The notes: generated by a model from the letters alone, not told the origin. Positions 34,598 through 42,841 are shown, numbered from the stretch's first letter. The stretch is DNA of 47,812 bases from Mageeibacillus sp. UBA5436 (GCA_002427545.1 DIRM01000039.1:1-47812), one strand, 5' to 3'. Made by a program: numbers and translations.

Positions 34598-34666
34598 ATG
34601 AATAAACAGAATATCAATATGATGATGTGCATGATGTTTTTTATTCGTGAGGGACTTCTGGTTTAA
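34598..34666 (+). CDS. Methionine-rich leader peptide of metNIQ
   Basis: A 22-codon ORF with an excellent ribosome binding site: AGGGAGG (34585-34591), six bases before the ATG. Codons 8-13 read Met-Met-Met-Cys-Met-Met (ATG at 34619, 34622, 34625, TGC 34628, ATG 34631, 34634), so six of 22 residues are Met. The end reads FFIREGLLV and a TAA. The last codons (34649-34660) are also the antiterminator strand of the following attenuator. A ribosome waiting for Met-tRNA in the run covers RNA up to about 34648, just short of that strand; a ribosome reaching the stop codon covers it. This is the logic of trp- or his-type leader peptides, transferred to methionine, and the operon behind it is the methionine importer. 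Confidence 0.75.
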   Translation: MNKQNINMMMCMMFFIREGLLV

Positions 34667-34708
34667 TCTCATATTTTTAATGTGTAAAGAATAAAAGCGG
34701 ATGTCCTC
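34649..34708 (+). promoter_or_regulatory. Antiterminator of the metNIQ attenuator
   Basis: The 3' part of the leader ORF, GAGGGACTTCTG (34649-34660), can pair with CGGATGTCCTC (34698-34708): four base pairs (34657-34660 with 34698-34701), a U-U mismatch, four pairs (34652-34655 with 34703-34706), a bulged G651, two pairs. It uses the entire 5' strand and the loop start of the terminator, so the two structures exclude each other. Pairings were worked out by eye; no energies were computed. Confidence 0.6.
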
Positions 34709-34728
34709 TAAGACATTCGTTTTTTTTT
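34697..34728 (+). terminator. Attenuator terminator before metN
   Basis: CGGATGTC (34698-34705) pairs with GACATTCG (34712-34719), eight pairs including one G-U, plus G697-U720; loop CTCTAA. Nine T follow (34720-34728). It lies 31 bases after the leader stop codon and 84 before the metN start, with no other gene between, so its natural role is to control entry into metNIQ. Confidence 0.85.
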
Positions 34729-34811
34729 GGTTATATTCATGGTTGGAAGATTTAGTTATTCATTATAGAATCAATTTAATAAAATAATATTATAAGCTAT
34801 GGAGGCGTAAG

Positions 34812-35828
34812 TTGATTACATTTAAACATATTACGAAAAGCTTTGATGAGATTGATGCTCTAAAAGATATCAATTTAGAAATTCATGACAATGATTTTTT
34901 TGGCATCATCGGGATGAGCGGGGCAGGCAAGTCGACCTTGATTAGACTCATTAATGGTTTAATTTCGCCCGATGATGGCGAGGTTCTGATTGATGGTAAA
35001 TCTATTTCTGAGTTGTCACATAAAGAATTAAATACGCTCAGAAATCAAATTGGCATGATTTTTCAACATTTTAATCTGTTAAATCAAAGAACAGTTTTAG
35101 ATAATGTAGCTTTGCCATTAAAAATCAATAAAATATCCAAAGCAGAACGAGAAGAAAAAGCGACACAAATGCTTCAATTGGTAGGCTTATCCGATAAATT
35201 AAAAGCCTATCCTGCGCAATTGTCAGGTGGTCAAAAACAAAGGGTTGCTATTGCTAGGGCACTAGTCAACGAGAATAAACTTTTGCTTTGTGATGAAGTG
35301 ACTTCTGCTTTAGATCCGATATCCACTCAAAGTGTTCTTGATTTATTAAAAAATTTACAAAAAAAATTAAATTTAACCATTGTCATGATTACACATGAAA
35401 TGGAAGTCATTGAAAAAGTTTGCAATAAGGTAGCAATACTGGATAATGGCTTTTTGGTAGAAAAAGGTTTGGTCAGCGATATTTTTACTTATCCAAAACA
35501 TCCCACCACTAAAAAATTATTAGGTATCAATTATTTTCCAGATGGGGAAGATAAGGATCAACAAAATAGTGAGGCGAATAGCCAGTATAAATACCATCTG
35601 CGCTTAGCCTTTGATGGCATGAAAACCAATGAGCCAATCCTGGCCGAACTCGTCTTAAGAACTGGTCAAAAATTCAACATTTTACAAGCAGATACACGTT
35701 TAATTAATGACAAATCATACGGCCAAATGTTAATCGGTTTGGATAAAATTGACGATTCAATTTTTGAATATTTCGCAGAAAAAAACATTGCCGTTTCATT
35801 AGAAAATATTAGCAAAGGAGGAGCCTAA
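34812..35828 (+). CDS. metN: Methionine ABC importer ATP-binding protein
   Basis: 338 residues: an ATPase domain with Walker A GMSGAGKS, Q-loop IFQHFNLLNQRTVLDNVALP, signature LSGGQKQR, Walker B LLLCDEVTSALD and switch His MITHEMEV, followed by a C-terminal NIL domain (about 255-338, YHLRLAFDGMKTNEPILAEL), which senses intracellular methionine in MetN proteins and inhibits transport. VTSALDP is the MetN wording of the D-loop. Start TTG is well supported by GGAGG (34801-34805), six bases plus spacer. It is the first structural gene behind the Met-leader attenuator. Confidence 0.96.
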   Translation: MITFKHITKSFDEIDALKDINLEIHDNDFFGIIGMSGAGKSTLIRLINGLISPDDGEVLIDGKSISELSHKELNTLRNQIGMIFQHFNLLNQRTVLDNVALPLKINKISKAEREEKATQMLQLVGLSDKLKAYPAQLSGGQKQRVAIARALVNENKLLLCDEVTSALDPISTQSVLDLLKNLQKKLNLTIVMITHEMEVIEKVCNKVAILDNGFLVEKGLVSDIFTYPKHPTTKKLLGINYFPDGEDKDQQNSEANSQYKYHLRLAFDGMKTNEPILAELVLRTGQKFNILQADTRLINDKSYGQMLIGLDKIDDSIFEYFAEKNIAVSLENISKGGA

Positions 35829-35829
35829 G

Positions 35830-36474
35830 ATGTTTGAATTATTTGCAAAAGAAACCTTAAATACAATAATCATGACCTTTGTTTCTAGTGCCTTTGCCTT
35901 TATTGTAGGTGGAGCACTTGGTATCGTCATGGTATTAATCAAAAAAGACGGTTTAAAACAAAACTTAGCTCTATATCGTGTTTTAGATTGGTTGATTAAT
36001 ATCTTTCGATCCGTACCTTTTGTTATTTTGATGTTGTTCTTGATGCCATTCACTAAGATGCTGGTGTCTACTACAATTGGGGTAAAGGGAACCATCCCCC
36101 CATTGGCCATTGCTGCCATACCCTTTGTAGCTAGACTAGTTGAGAATGCTATTAATGAAGTTGATAATAATTTGGTCGAAATGGCCAAGTCATTAGGAGC
36201 AAACAATTGGCAAATTTTAACAGAAGTTTTAATTCCAGAAAGTTTACCACTCTTAATTCAACAAGGTGCAATGGCCATGGTTACCATTTTGAGCTATGGC
36301 GCAATGGCAGGCTTTACCGGTGGTGGTGGTTTAGGTGTTGTTGCTATCAATAATGGTTATTACCGAAATCAAAGCGACATGATGTTGATTTCAATCATAT
36401 TATTGGTAATCGTTGTACAAATAATTGAAGTTATTGGGAAAACCGCTTCCCGTAAATTAAATAAAAAGAAATAA
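35830..36474 (+). CDS. metI: Methionine ABC importer permease
   Basis: 214 residues with five membrane helices. MetI features: TLNTIIMTFVSSAFAFIVGG, NIFRSVPFVILMLFLMPFTK (RSxPF), and the EAA loop VEMAKSLGANNWQILTEVLI contacting MetN, then GAMAGFTGGGGLGVVAINNG, the MetI family end. It starts one base after the metN stop, preceded by GGAGGAG. The gene is of normal length. It forms the homodimeric pore of the D/L-methionine uptake system. Confidence 0.95.
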   Translation: MFELFAKETLNTIIMTFVSSAFAFIVGGALGIVMVLIKKDGLKQNLALYRVLDWLINIFRSVPFVILMLFLMPFTKMLVSTTIGVKGTIPPLAIAAIPFVARLVENAINEVDNNLVEMAKSLGANNWQILTEVLIPESLPLLIQQGAMAMVTILSYGAMAGFTGGGGLGVVAINNGYYRNQSDMMLISIILLVIVVQIIEVIGKTASRKLNKKK

Positions 36475-36512
36475 AAAACTGAAAAAATTAAATAAAAAAG
36501 AGAGAGAAAAAA

Positions 36513-37364
36513 ATGAAAAAAATATTAGCCGTACTATTAGTCCTATTTACCTTAGCAGGTTGCTCTAATTCAGCCCCTGCAGAAAATGGGAAAGAAACCG
36601 TAGCTGAAACTAAGGTTGAATCAGAAACAGAAGAAAAAGGAACCATAGTGGTTGGTGCATCAATTGTTCCCCATGCTGAAATCTTGGAACAAACGAGAAG
36701 TATTTTAGCGGACGAAGGTTATGAATTGAAAATTGTTGAATTTGCAGATTATGTTCAACCAAATCTTGCTTTAGATACAGGTGATTTAGATGCCAATTAT
36801 TTTCAACATGAACCATATTTAATTTCTTTTAATGAAGAACATAATTTAGATTTAGTCTCAGTTGGAAAGATTCATTATGAACCATTTGGTATCTATCAAG
36901 GTCAAAAATCTTCCTTAGATGAATTAGAAAAAGGCGATAAAATCTCTGTACCTAATGATCCAACCAATGAAGCTCGTGCTTTAGGTTTACTTGAAGCAGA
37001 AGGTGTGATCACCATTAAAGAAGGAGCTGGACTCAATGCTACAAAATTAGATATTGTAGATAATCCTCATGAAATTGAAATCGTTGAATTAGAAGCTGCT
37101 CAATTAGCTAAATCAATTGATGATGTTGCTTTTAGCGTTATTAATGGTAATTATGCTTTACAAGATGGCTTAACGGCTGATCAAGTGATTGCTTTTGAAT
37201 CTAAAGATTCCGTAGGGGCAGAAACTTTTGCTAATGTTGTAGCTGTTAAAGCAGGGAATGAGAACAATCCTAAAATTATAGCTTTAATGGAAGCATTACA
37301 ATCCGAAAAGATTAAAACATTTATTCAAGACACCTATGAAGGTGCCGTAGAACCTTCTTTCTAA
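36513..37364 (+). CDS. metQ: Methionine-binding lipoprotein
   Basis: 283 residues, NlpA/MetQ family. Lipoprotein signal with lipobox LAGC, then an acidic, Glu-rich tether (VAETKVESETEEK). The binding domain has GASIVPHAEILEQ, LKIVEFADYVQPNLALDTGD, DANYFQHEPYLISF, VPNDPTNEARALGLLE and FSVINGNYALQDGL, all MetQ landmarks (FQH and NDPTN(x)xR are in the methionine pocket). The ATG lies 38 bases after metI with AGAGAG upstream. It delivers methionine to MetNI on the outer face of the membrane. Confidence 0.95.
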   Translation: MKKILAVLLVLFTLAGCSNSAPAENGKETVAETKVESETEEKGTIVVGASIVPHAEILEQTRSILADEGYELKIVEFADYVQPNLALDTGDLDANYFQHEPYLISFNEEHNLDLVSVGKIHYEPFGIYQGQKSSLDELEKGDKISVPNDPTNEARALGLLEAEGVITIKEGAGLNATKLDIVDNPHEIEIVELEAAQLAKSIDDVAFSVINGNYALQDGLTADQVIAFESKDSVGAETFANVVAVKAGNENNPKIIALMEALQSEKIKTFIQDTYEGAVEPSF

Positions 37365-37394
37365 AATAAATTTAATAACTAAATAACAAACAAA

Positions 37395-37440
37395 AAAATC
37401 CTGATGACTTAGTTTTAGTAAAATCATCAGGATTTTAATT
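37395..37440. terminator. Bidirectional terminator between metQ and the convergent gene
   Basis: AAAATCCTGATGA (37395-37407) and TCATCAGGATTTT (37424-37436) are exact reverse complements with a 16-base loop that itself holds TTTTAGTAAAA. The T-rich tail (ATTTTAATTT) serves metQ, and the A-run 37392-37398 serves the minus-strand gene. Confidence 0.8.
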
Positions 37441-37464
37441 TGAATAAAAATAATTATAAAATAC

Positions 37465-37833
37465 TTATTTTTTGTTTTTCTTTGTTGTTTTTGTAGCAGA
37501 TTTGCTTGCTTTAGGTGCAGCATTAGGCTTACTTGCTTTTGGTGCAGGTTTAGCTGCAGGTTTTTTTACAACTGGTTTTTCTTGAGGTATTAATTTATAT
37601 GCTTCCTCTTCACCTATGATTTCAATTAAATAATCTTGAGCTTGTCTTTGAGTTAATTCAATGATTTCTACATCTGAATAACGTGAAGCATATCCACCTT
37701 TACCAACTAATAAATATGAGCGAGGTGACTTTGTTTTATACAATAGTTCTTCATAGCCCTCTGGATCGCCAAAATAACCTACGGAATTATGAGCGATGCT
37801 TTCAAGTTTTACTCCAAAATCTTTTTGTTCCAT
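37465..37833 (-). CDS. Small protein with a Lys/Ala/Pro-rich tail, unknown
   Basis: 122 residues. The first 75 look like a compact domain (KLESIAHNSVGYFGDPEGYE, PRSYLLVGKGGYASRYSDVE). The last 45 are low complexity and strongly basic, with units such as KPAAKPAPKASKPNAAPK, like the tail of histone H1-like or HupB-type proteins, so binding to nucleic acid or another polyanion is conceivable. No family recognised. AAAGGAAA is the probable ribosome binding site. It faces metQ across a bidirectional terminator. Confidence 0.65.
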   Translation of the reverse strand: MEQKDFGVKLESIAHNSVGYFGDPEGYEELLYKTKSPRSYLLVGKGGYASRYSDVEIIELTQRQAQDYLIEIIGEEEAYKLIPQEKPVVKKPAAKPAPKASKPNAAPKASKSATKTTKKNKK

Positions 37834-38065
37834 TTTAAATTTCCTTTATTTTAATAATTTTAATTTTTGAAAGTTCAAATACTCTCTTTTGCAATACTAT
37901 AAATGAGAATATATTTAACTTGTATTTTTTTTGTTAAATTTGTTAAAAATACTATAAAATCAAGGCTTTTGAAAAAAGTTTCAAACAAAAAAACAATAAA
38001 AGAGAAATGATTATAACGTTTCATATTTGAAGGTTCAACCCTGAAAAATTTTAATATTGCTATAA

Positions 38066-39304
38066 TTAGAGCTTGAATGCCCACTCTCCATTTTTTAATA
38101 TAGATGTTTTACTGCCATCCTTTTTTACGCCTGTAATATTAAGTTCATTGGAACCAACCATAAAATCAACATGGATTAAGGATCGGTTTGCTCCTAATTT
38201 CAGCCTCTGATTATCTGACAAATTTTCTCCATTAATTAATGTTTCTGCATATGATTGTCCTAAAGCAAAATGACAAGATGCGTTTTCATCAAATAATGTC
38301 GCTTTAAATAATTTTTCTGTTTTAGAAATAGGAGAAGAATGTGGAACGAGAGCAATTTCACCCAGATGCATCGCGCTTTCGTCAGTATCTAATAAAATTT
38401 GTAAAACATCAGCATTTTCAGAAGCTTCAAAATCAACGACTTTACCGTCTTTAAATATTAACTTGAATTGATTAATAATTTTTCCCATTACAGCTAAAGG
38501 TTTGGTGGAAGTAACATAACCATCCACTCTATTCCTATGTGGGGTAGTAAATATTTCTTCGGTTGGCATATTAGCCATATACTTTATACCATTAGGTGTT
38601 GTTGAAGAACCGCCTACCCATTTATGATTTTCTGCTAAATGGACAGTTAAATTAGTATTGGGCGCTTCGTAAATCAAATATTCGAAATTTTGTTTATTTA
38701 ACCAATTTTCATATAATTTAAGATATTGATCATGTTTTTCCCAATTTTTAATGGGATCGTTTGCATCGATATGACAACTTTGAAAAATCAAATTCCATAA
38801 ATTTTCCATTGCTAATTCTTCATCTAAATCAGGAAATAAAATTTTTGCCCAATAAGGTGAAGCGGTATCAGCGACAACCCATTTAATATTACCTTGATCC
38901 ATGTATTTTTGTAATGGTTCGGATGCTTTGGCTTTTGCTATTTGAGCAGCTCTTAATCTCTCTTCGTTAATATGAGAAAAATAACCAGGATACTCGGAGT
39001 TAATGGACATACGATGATAATTGTTTTTCATTAAAGCTACAGAATAATCAACTTTAAAATCTTCAACTTTTTGCAATGACTCAAGTTTTGCATCTTCATA
39101 AGCAATGCGTTGTAGTTCATTATCATTAATTTTAATCAAAACATCATTTGCCCCAGCTTGCCAACAGATTTTTGCTATATTTCGGACAAACGGTAAGGAG
39201 TCAAGATCACAATTGATTATTATATTATCGTTTTTTTGAACATTAATTCCTACTTTCACGATTGCCTTTGCGTATTTATTCAAAAATTCTTGATTGATTG
39301 CCAT
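38066..39304 (-). CDS. M29-family aminopeptidase
   Basis: 412 residues, metallo-aminopeptidase of the M29 (AmpS/PepS/T) family. Seen: IVKVGINVQKNDNIIINCDL, MPTEEIFTTPHRNRVDGYVT (a metal-ligand Glu), LGEIALVPHSSPIS (Glu), SCHFALGQSYAET (His) and LIHVDFMVGSNELN (His and Asp), which are the expected ligands. Length is typical. AAAGAGG precedes the ATG. It is cytoplasmic and trims N-terminal residues from peptides. It is followed by a 232-base gap without an obvious terminator. Confidence 0.92.
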   Translation of the reverse strand: MAINQEFLNKYAKAIVKVGINVQKNDNIIINCDLDSLPFVRNIAKICWQAGANDVLIKINDNELQRIAYEDAKLESLQKVEDFKVDYSVALMKNNYHRMSINSEYPGYFSHINEERLRAAQIAKAKASEPLQKYMDQGNIKWVVADTASPYWAKILFPDLDEELAMENLWNLIFQSCHIDANDPIKNWEKHDQYLKLYENWLNKQNFEYLIYEAPNTNLTVHLAENHKWVGGSSTTPNGIKYMANMPTEEIFTTPHRNRVDGYVTSTKPLAVMGKIINQFKLIFKDGKVVDFEASENADVLQILLDTDESAMHLGEIALVPHSSPISKTEKLFKATLFDENASCHFALGQSYAETLINGENLSDNQRLKLGANRSLIHVDFMVGSNELNITGVKKDGSKTSILKNGEWAFKL

Positions 39305-39407
39305 TAAAAAACCTCTTTCTTATTAAATATAAAATAGAGCCATATCTTAGACTCTCTTATTATGATTTCATTTATTATAGTCTGCTTATGTTTCAAAAAC
39401 TAATTTT

Positions 39408-39983
39408 TTAAATACTAATATCCTTATTTAAGAAAAGTGTTTTAGCGGCAGGAACCAGTAACCATAAAACAACAATGCACGTGATAGTTTCAGATAGAAA
39501 AGCTCCGCCATTGACAATTAATGAATTTAAAACAGGGGAAATACCTTCTGCATATTCTCCCCAGAAAACAATACCTGCAATAAAATGGAATATATATCTA
39601 ATAAAGCTTCCCATAAGAGCAGCAAGTGTTGCATACAAACCAATTTTCCCGAAAGATAAGTCTTTTTGGCGTAATGCCTTTTGCATGGGCTTAAACATCA
39701 GACCAGCAAAGCCAATAGCTGCAAAAGCAAAAACATATTCAATTAGGACTTGAGGTAAACTTAAAATATAGGCATCACCTACCAGGATTTGCAATATTCC
39801 CCAAAGAAAACCACCCATTAAACCAGAACCAACTCCCCAGCGCAAAGCCAACAGAATAATAGGTACCATTTTAAAACTAATCTTAAAACCATGACCGAAA
39901 GATGGAATGATAAGATCGAAAATTAATGCTAAAGCTGCAAAAATTGCAATTTCTATGATTCTTCTTATTTGATTTTTTTCCAT
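39408..39983 (-). CDS. thiT: Thiamine ECF transporter S component
   Basis: 191 residues with six hydrophobic segments of the ThiT family: IRRIIEIAIFAALALIFDLI, GFKISFKMVPIILLALRWGV (the KI..MVPI..LA.R.G start of the thiamine site), GGFLWGILQILVGDAYILSL, VLIEYVFAFAAIGFAGL. It captures thiamine and docks to the shared ECF energising module. The ATG comes immediately after a run of seven T; GGGAG before that run is the ribosome binding site. It is under TPP riboswitch control, which confirms the substrate. Confidence 0.93.
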   Translation of the reverse strand: MEKNQIRRIIEIAIFAALALIFDLIIPSFGHGFKISFKMVPIILLALRWGVGSGLMGGFLWGILQILVGDAYILSLPQVLIEYVFAFAAIGFAGLMFKPMQKALRQKDLSFGKIGLYATLAALMGSFIRYIFHFIAGIVFWGEYAEGISPVLNSLIVNGGAFLSETITCIVVLWLLVPAAKTLFLNKDISI

Positions 39984-40014
39984 AAAAAAACTCCCATTTC
40001 TAAACGAATGAGAG
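39984..40014 (-). terminator. Riboswitch-controlled terminator overlapping the thiT ribosome binding site
   Basis: On the minus strand CTCTCATT (40014-40007) pairs with AATGGGAG (39998-39991), one G-U, an eight-base loop, followed by TTTTTTT (39990-39984) right up to the ATG. The 3' arm is also the Shine-Dalgarno sequence (GGGAG), so the hairpin can both terminate transcription and hide the start site. Confidence 0.75.
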
Positions 40015-40022
40015 GAGAATAA

Positions 40023-40098
40023 AGAACATCTCGACGCAAGGATTATCTTGATCCGATTATTAGGGTTTGTTCTCAGCTCTTATGAGCACCCCTCGTTC
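40023..40098 (-). promoter_or_regulatory. TPP riboswitch upstream of thiT
   Basis: On the minus strand the TPP (thi-box) landmarks follow in order: GAGGGGTGCTC, AGAGCTGAGAA, AAACCCT, then ATCGGATCAAGATAATCC and TTGCGTCGAGATG. GGGGTGC, CTGAGA, ACCC and GATAATCC are the diagnostic strings; P1 can close by GAAC/GTTC. Thiamine diphosphate would favour the terminator hairpin just downstream and shut thiT off. Confidence 0.93.
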
Positions 40099-40120
40099 GT
40101 AATTAATTGAATTGGTTTTG

Positions 40121-40149
40121 ATAATAAGCTATAGGAATAATTTTGTCAA
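40121..40149 (-). promoter_or_regulatory. Promoter of the TPP riboswitch-thiT unit
   Basis: On the minus strand a consensus TTGACA (40149-40144), 17-base spacer, TATTAT (40126-40121). Start expected near 40114, just before the aptamer. The -35 lies within a 15-base inverted repeat AATTTTG/CAAAATT (40139-40153). Confidence 0.75.
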
Positions 40150-40250
40150 AATTGAATATTTGGTTTTTTTTGTAACATAAAGTCTTTATCTTTCGAGAAT
40201 TATTAGTAAAATAAATACATGGAATAATTTTAAACGTTTAGGAGGCTTTT

Positions 40251-41603
40251 ATGTCAGAGAAAATCGTTATTGTTGGTGCTAATCACGCCGGTACCGCATG
40301 TATTAATCAAATATTAACCTTAAACCCTGAAGCAGATGTTACTGTTTTTGATAAAAATAGTAATATTAGTTTTTTAGGCTGTGGGATGGCACTTTGGATC
40401 GGAAATCAAATTTCAACTGGTGATGGCTTATTCTATGATGATAAAGAACATTTAGAATCAATAGGAGCAAAAATTAACTTAGAATCAGAAATTAAAGAAA
40501 TCGATTATGAATCGAAAATTGTAAAGTATACTGATAAAAATGGAAATTCGGGAGAAGCTAATTATGATAAATTAGTTTTAGCTACAGGCTCAACACCTAT
40601 TTGGCCACCTATTCCTGGTTTAGATTTAGATTACATTCAAAAAGCTAAGGAATATCAAGATGCTGCAAAAGCAGTTGATGAATTAGAAAATGATGATTCA
40701 ATTAAAAAAGTTACTGTTGTAGGTGCTGGCTATATTGGAGCAGAATTGGCCGAGGCTTTTGCTTTAAGAGGTAAAGAAGTTACTTTGATAGATGCGCTAG
40801 ACCGTATTCTTGGTACACATTATGATAGAGACTTTTCAGATGTAATGGCAAAACGTCTACAAGATAATGGTATTAAAATTCAATTAGGTGAAAAGGTTGA
40901 ACGATTTGAAGGTGAAACTAGAGTCAAAGCGGTTGTCACCGATAAAGGTAGATATGAAACAGACTTGGTCATGTTCTGTATTGGTTTTAGACCCAATAAT
41001 CAATTAGCAAAAGATCATTTAAAATTATTCAAAAATGGGGCAATCAAAGTTGATTTACATCAACAAACAAGTGATCCATCAGTTTATGCGATAGGTGATT
41101 GTGCAACGGTTTATGATAATTCTATTGGTCAAACAAGCTATATAGCTTTGGCTACAAATGCAGTCCGCTCTGGATTAATAGCTGGTTCAAATATCTGTGG
41201 CAAAGCTGTTGAATCTAATGGCGTACAAGGCTCTTCTGGTCTCAATTTGTATGGACTTAAAATGGTAGGTACTGGCCAAACAGTTGAAACCGCTGCAGGA
41301 TATGGAATTGAAGCATTGGCTACAGATTTAACCGATTCACAAAAACCTGCATTTATGGATGAAGTCGGAGCAAATCCAGAAGTTAAAATTCGTATTGTAT
41401 ACCGAAAGGATAATCATGAAGTGATTGGTGCCCAACTTATGTCTGAATATGATATGTCGGGAGTCATTCATATGTTATCTTTAGCCATTCAAGAAAAGGT
41501 GACGATAGAGCGTTTAGCTTTATTAGATATTTTCTTTATGCCACATTTTAATCAACCATATAATTACATTACAAAAGCGGCATTAAAAGCTACATTTGAA
41601 TAA
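40251..41603 (+). CDS. nox: NADH oxidase (FAD, active-site Cys)
   Basis: 450-residue pyridine nucleotide-disulfide oxidoreductase of the Nox/CoA-disulfide reductase group. FAD motif IVGANHAGTACINQIL (GxxxxG at 9-14), active-site Cys44 in SFLGCGMALWIG, NADH motif TVVGAGYIGAELAEAFALRG, and FAD contact DPSVYAIGDCATVY. SFLGCGMALW with a single redox Cys is the wording of water-forming NADH oxidases. It probably removes O2 and regenerates NAD+. GGAGG stands before the ATG. It has its own strong terminator. Confidence 0.92.
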   Translation: MSEKIVIVGANHAGTACINQILTLNPEADVTVFDKNSNISFLGCGMALWIGNQISTGDGLFYDDKEHLESIGAKINLESEIKEIDYESKIVKYTDKNGNSGEANYDKLVLATGSTPIWPPIPGLDLDYIQKAKEYQDAAKAVDELENDDSIKKVTVVGAGYIGAELAEAFALRGKEVTLIDALDRILGTHYDRDFSDVMAKRLQDNGIKIQLGEKVERFEGETRVKAVVTDKGRYETDLVMFCIGFRPNNQLAKDHLKLFKNGAIKVDLHQQTSDPSVYAIGDCATVYDNSIGQTSYIALATNAVRSGLIAGSNICGKAVESNGVQGSSGLNLYGLKMVGTGQTVETAAGYGIEALATDLTDSQKPAFMDEVGANPEVKIRIVYRKDNHEVIGAQLMSEYDMSGVIHMLSLAIQEKVTIERLALLDIFFMPHFNQPYNYITKAALKATFE

Positions 41604-41676
41604 AATTAAATTTGGAAAAGATCATTTATTTCCTTTACTAAATATTTATCTTTCTTTACCATAATGGAGAGATTAT

Positions 41677-41700
41677 AAAAACCGCCTTAAGGCGGTTTTT
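41677..41700 (+). terminator. Intrinsic terminator after the NADH oxidase gene
   Basis: AAAACCGCC (41677-41685) and GGCGGTTTT (41690-41698) are exact complements around TTAA, followed by TTT. The stem is GC-rich and convincing. Confidence 0.92.
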
Positions 41701-41721
41701 ATTAAAAATAAGAGTTGAGAA

Positions 41722-42708
41722 ATGGCAAAAACTAAAAACAAAGAAATCAATGATGAAATAAATAAATCGAAAATAGAATCAAATTCAAAAAATGAAAACA
41801 AAGAGTCAAATGAAATTGATAATAATAAAAAATTTGAAGTTCACTATTTAGAAAATAAAAATAAAAATTTCTTTGTTCGTATATTAATTGTCTTATTAGG
41901 ATCTGCAATTAGTGCCTTAGCTATGAATTTATTTGCCGAAAATGCAGGACTATTACCTGCAGGATTTACTGGTTTATCAAAATTAATTCAAAGAATATTG
42001 CATACTTATTTTAATATATCTGTTCCATTTTTTCCTATTAACATGATCTTTAATATTATTCCAGCCATTCTTGCTTTTCATTTTCTTGGCCGAAATTTTG
42101 TGATACTTTCCATTATTTCAGTCATGACGAGCAGTTTATTGATGGATGTGTTTCCAACTTTTCATATCACGAATGATATATTTCTATCTACGGTTCTTGG
42201 TGCAGCGATGCATGCTTTCGGTTACATTTTAATTTATAATATTGATGCTAGTGGCGGGGGAATGGACTTCATCACTATGATTATTTCTAATAAGCGCAAT
42301 ATTTCAATTCTAAATTATGTTATGATTCTTAATTTTATCATATTAGCTGTTTCTGCTTTTTTCTTTAGCCTTGAAGCTGCTCTTTATTCAGTTGTTTTTC
42401 AATTTATATCAACACAAGTTTTAAATCATGGGTATTTAAGATATCAAAGAAAAACATGCTTTATTGTTACGGATGAAATTCAACCTATAGCTGATGATTT
42501 AATGCGCCTAACCCATCATGGAATTACAGTTACTAAAGGCATAGGTTGTTATACAAATCAAGAACAATATTTGCTATATATGGTTGTGAGCCGTAAAGAT
42601 GTTCGTAATATTCGTAGATATCTTCAAAAAAAATCTCCAAAGGCTTTCTTAAATGTGACTGATTCCGAACAATTAAGCGGTAATTTTTATGTTGACCCCA
42701 TAGATTAA
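41722..42708 (+). CDS. YitT-family membrane protein (DUF161 + DUF2179)
   Basis: 328 residues. Residues 1-45 are a charged Asn/Lys/Glu-rich extension that most family members lack. About 50-230 form the membrane part with LAMNLFAENAGLLPAGFTGL, NIIPAILAFHFLGRNFVILS and IYNIDASGGGMDFITMIISN (the DUF161 GGGxD motif). The C-terminal DUF2179 domain follows (CFIVTDEIQPIADDLMRLTH, GITVTKGIGCYTNQEQYLLY). The family's function is not established; transport has been suggested. A weak GTTGAGA lies before the ATG, just after the NADH oxidase terminator. Confidence 0.88.
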   Translation: MAKTKNKEINDEINKSKIESNSKNENKESNEIDNNKKFEVHYLENKNKNFFVRILIVLLGSAISALAMNLFAENAGLLPAGFTGLSKLIQRILHTYFNISVPFFPINMIFNIIPAILAFHFLGRNFVILSIISVMTSSLLMDVFPTFHITNDIFLSTVLGAAMHAFGYILIYNIDASGGGMDFITMIISNKRNISILNYVMILNFIILAVSAFFFSLEAALYSVVFQFISTQVLNHGYLRYQRKTCFIVTDEIQPIADDLMRLTHHGITVTKGIGCYTNQEQYLLYMVVSRKDVRNIRRYLQKKSPKAFLNVTDSEQLSGNFYVDPID

Positions 42709-42720
42709 TTAAAAGACTTA

Positions 42721-42748
42721 AAATAATTGATTTTTTAAATTATTTTTT
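42721..42748 (+). terminator. Weak A/T terminator after the YitT-type gene
   Basis: AAATAATT (42721-42728) pairs with AATTATTT (42738-42745), followed by TTT. All pairs are A-U, so it is weak. Confidence 0.35.
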
Positions 42749-42841
42749 GTTTATGACACAACAATATCTATCTTTTTTATAGAACTTTATTTTTTTAATC
42801 AGATTTTAATGATTTTGTAGTAAAAACACTCAAAACGTTGT

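Noticed and set aside
34570..34740. S-box (SAM-I) riboswitch or Met T-box before metN, because GAGGGACTTCTGG resembles an S-box string
   Set aside because: The other S-box stations (CTTATC-AGAG, GATGAAGCC, GGTGCTAA) and the T-box string AGGGTGG-ACCGCG are missing, and the resembling string lies within the leader ORF.
40139..40153. Inverted repeat AATTTTG-T-CAAAATT as Rex operator for the NADH oxidase
   Set aside because: It does not match the Rex half-site TTGTGA, and it is explained by the consensus -35 box of the thiT promoter on the other strand.
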